From assembly GCA_947499005.1 (NCBI GenBank), contig CANMML010000014.1:40726-104725 (forward strand): a DNA stretch of 64,000 nt, written 5' to 3'. Below are positions 63,661 to 64,000 of this stretch, piece by piece (position 1 is the stretch's first letter; each line of letters starts with the position of its first letter). The notes beneath the pieces are model-generated. The model was given only the letters and a program-made list of their open reading frames with translations, was not told the origin of the DNA and did not search any database. Position numbers and translations under genes: made by a program. The DNA comes from an uncultured Aquimarina sp. (GTDB lineage Bacteria; Bacteroidota; Bacteroidia; Flavobacteriales; Flavobacteriaceae).

Positions 63661-63960
63661 AAGCCAACTAGAGATTATGGTATCCTGGGTCATTCTGACG
63701 CAGGTCAGAATCTCCTCCCTAGAAGAAATACCTTCAGTCTAGCATTTACGAATTCCGAATTCCTTTTCTTATTATTATATAAGTATTTCCTTTTAGCGCT
63801 ATTGCTTTTTCTGGATAAAATAGCGTGGAGAGTTCTAAGAACAAACAACCAAAAACTGCGAGTCATAAATAAAGAACTCTCAATCGAAATTATTTTGGCT
63901 TATAGGTTGTTCATTTCAAGGGTTTAGCGATTTTTTCAAAAAATAATTAAAAAAAGATAG

Positions 63961-63990
63961 TTGTTAAATGAAAAAGAGGTTGTAGTTTTG
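63961..63990 (+). promoter_or_regulatory. Strong consensus promoter at the window edge
   Basis: TTG (63961-63963), a 19-bp spacer and TAGTTTTG (63983-63990) fit the Bacteroidota sigma-A consensus exactly. The transcribed GC-rich CCGCCCCGTT follows. Promoters of this form often precede rRNA or tRNA operons, so a stable RNA gene may lie just outside. Confidence 0.6.
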
Positions 63991-64000
63991 CCGCCCCGTT

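Larger units (their letters stand above)
63125..64000. other. Repeat-rich non-coding region
   Basis: This 876-bp stretch has no credible gene. It contains a hairpin of TGAGCGCAGTCGAAGG type (about 63220-63272), a 14-bp tandem array, a run of four or five spaced TGAGCGCAGTCGAAG copies (63464-63660) and a promoter at the right edge. Small reading frames here are made of repeats. Confidence 0.75.

Overview
The window is one contiguous piece of a marine-type Flavobacteriaceae (Bacteroidota) chromosome. Evidence: a SusC/SusD polysaccharide-utilization locus, a C-terminal type IX secretion (T9SS) sorting domain, BshC (bacillithiol synthesis), a DUF4295 gene next to the L28 and L33 ribosomal genes, the Bacteroidota-style order of the division/cell-wall cluster, and promoters of the form TTG-N19/20-TAnnTTTG. 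The genus cannot be fixed from the sequence alone. The DNA is AT-rich throughout.

Region 1 (1-4.6 kb): the 3' end of a di-haem cytochrome c peroxidase gene, a DUF4386 membrane protein, a PadR regulator with a PspC-domain membrane protein, and a small secreted DUF2147 protein.

Region 2 (4.6-30.3 kb): an alpha-glucan (starch/maltodextrin) utilization locus. The minus-strand operon encodes SusC, SusD, a SusE-like glycan-binding lipoprotein and a GH13_7-like surface amylase. Divergent from it are a LacI-family regulator and, further on, a T9SS-exported GH13 amylase with two CBM26-like modules, an SLC45-type sugar permease, beta-phosphoglucomutase, a GH65 maltose phosphorylase, a GH31 alpha-glucosidase, a MalS-like GH13_19 lipoprotein and another GH13 lipoprotein. 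Inferred route: starch is cut at the surface, taken in by SusCD, trimmed in the periplasm, and imported as maltose, which is split by phosphate to glucose plus beta-glucose-1-phosphate. Three sites fitting TCAAwCGkTTGA lie at the susC promoter, upstream of the T9SS amylase and upstream of the permease; they look like operators of the LacI regulator. Between the regulator and the T9SS amylase sits an accessory island (13.6-16.9 kb): an unknown four-helix membrane protein, a Fic enzyme, a small membrane protein and a ParDE toxin-antitoxin pair, with an imperfect 61-bp direct repeat after fic and after parDE.

Region 3 (30.4-45.8 kb): housekeeping genes: ychF, a DUF6428 protein, pabB, bshC, a BI-1 family protein, recR, a GT2 glycosyltransferase, a 2-oxo-acid dehydrogenase E2 followed by lipA, a hybrid histidine kinase, ftsY, DUF4295/rpmG/rpmB, a small CxxC protein, engB and an alpha/beta hydrolase.

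Region 4 (46.0-62.3 kb): the dcw cluster mraZ-rsmH-ftsL-ftsI-murE-mraY-murD-ftsW-murG-murC-ftsQ-ftsA-ftsZ followed by a GatB/YqeY protein. Many of its genes overlap. It starts behind a clear MraZ operator (three 10-bp-spaced repeats). murF and ddl are absent here.

Region 5 (62.3-64.0 kb): tRNA-Arg(TCG), a GNAT acetyltransferase, a repeat-rich non-coding stretch and, at the very end, a strong promoter pointing out of the window. Several small dispersed repeats, one MITE-like palindromic element and two simple tandem arrays lie in the intergenic spaces.
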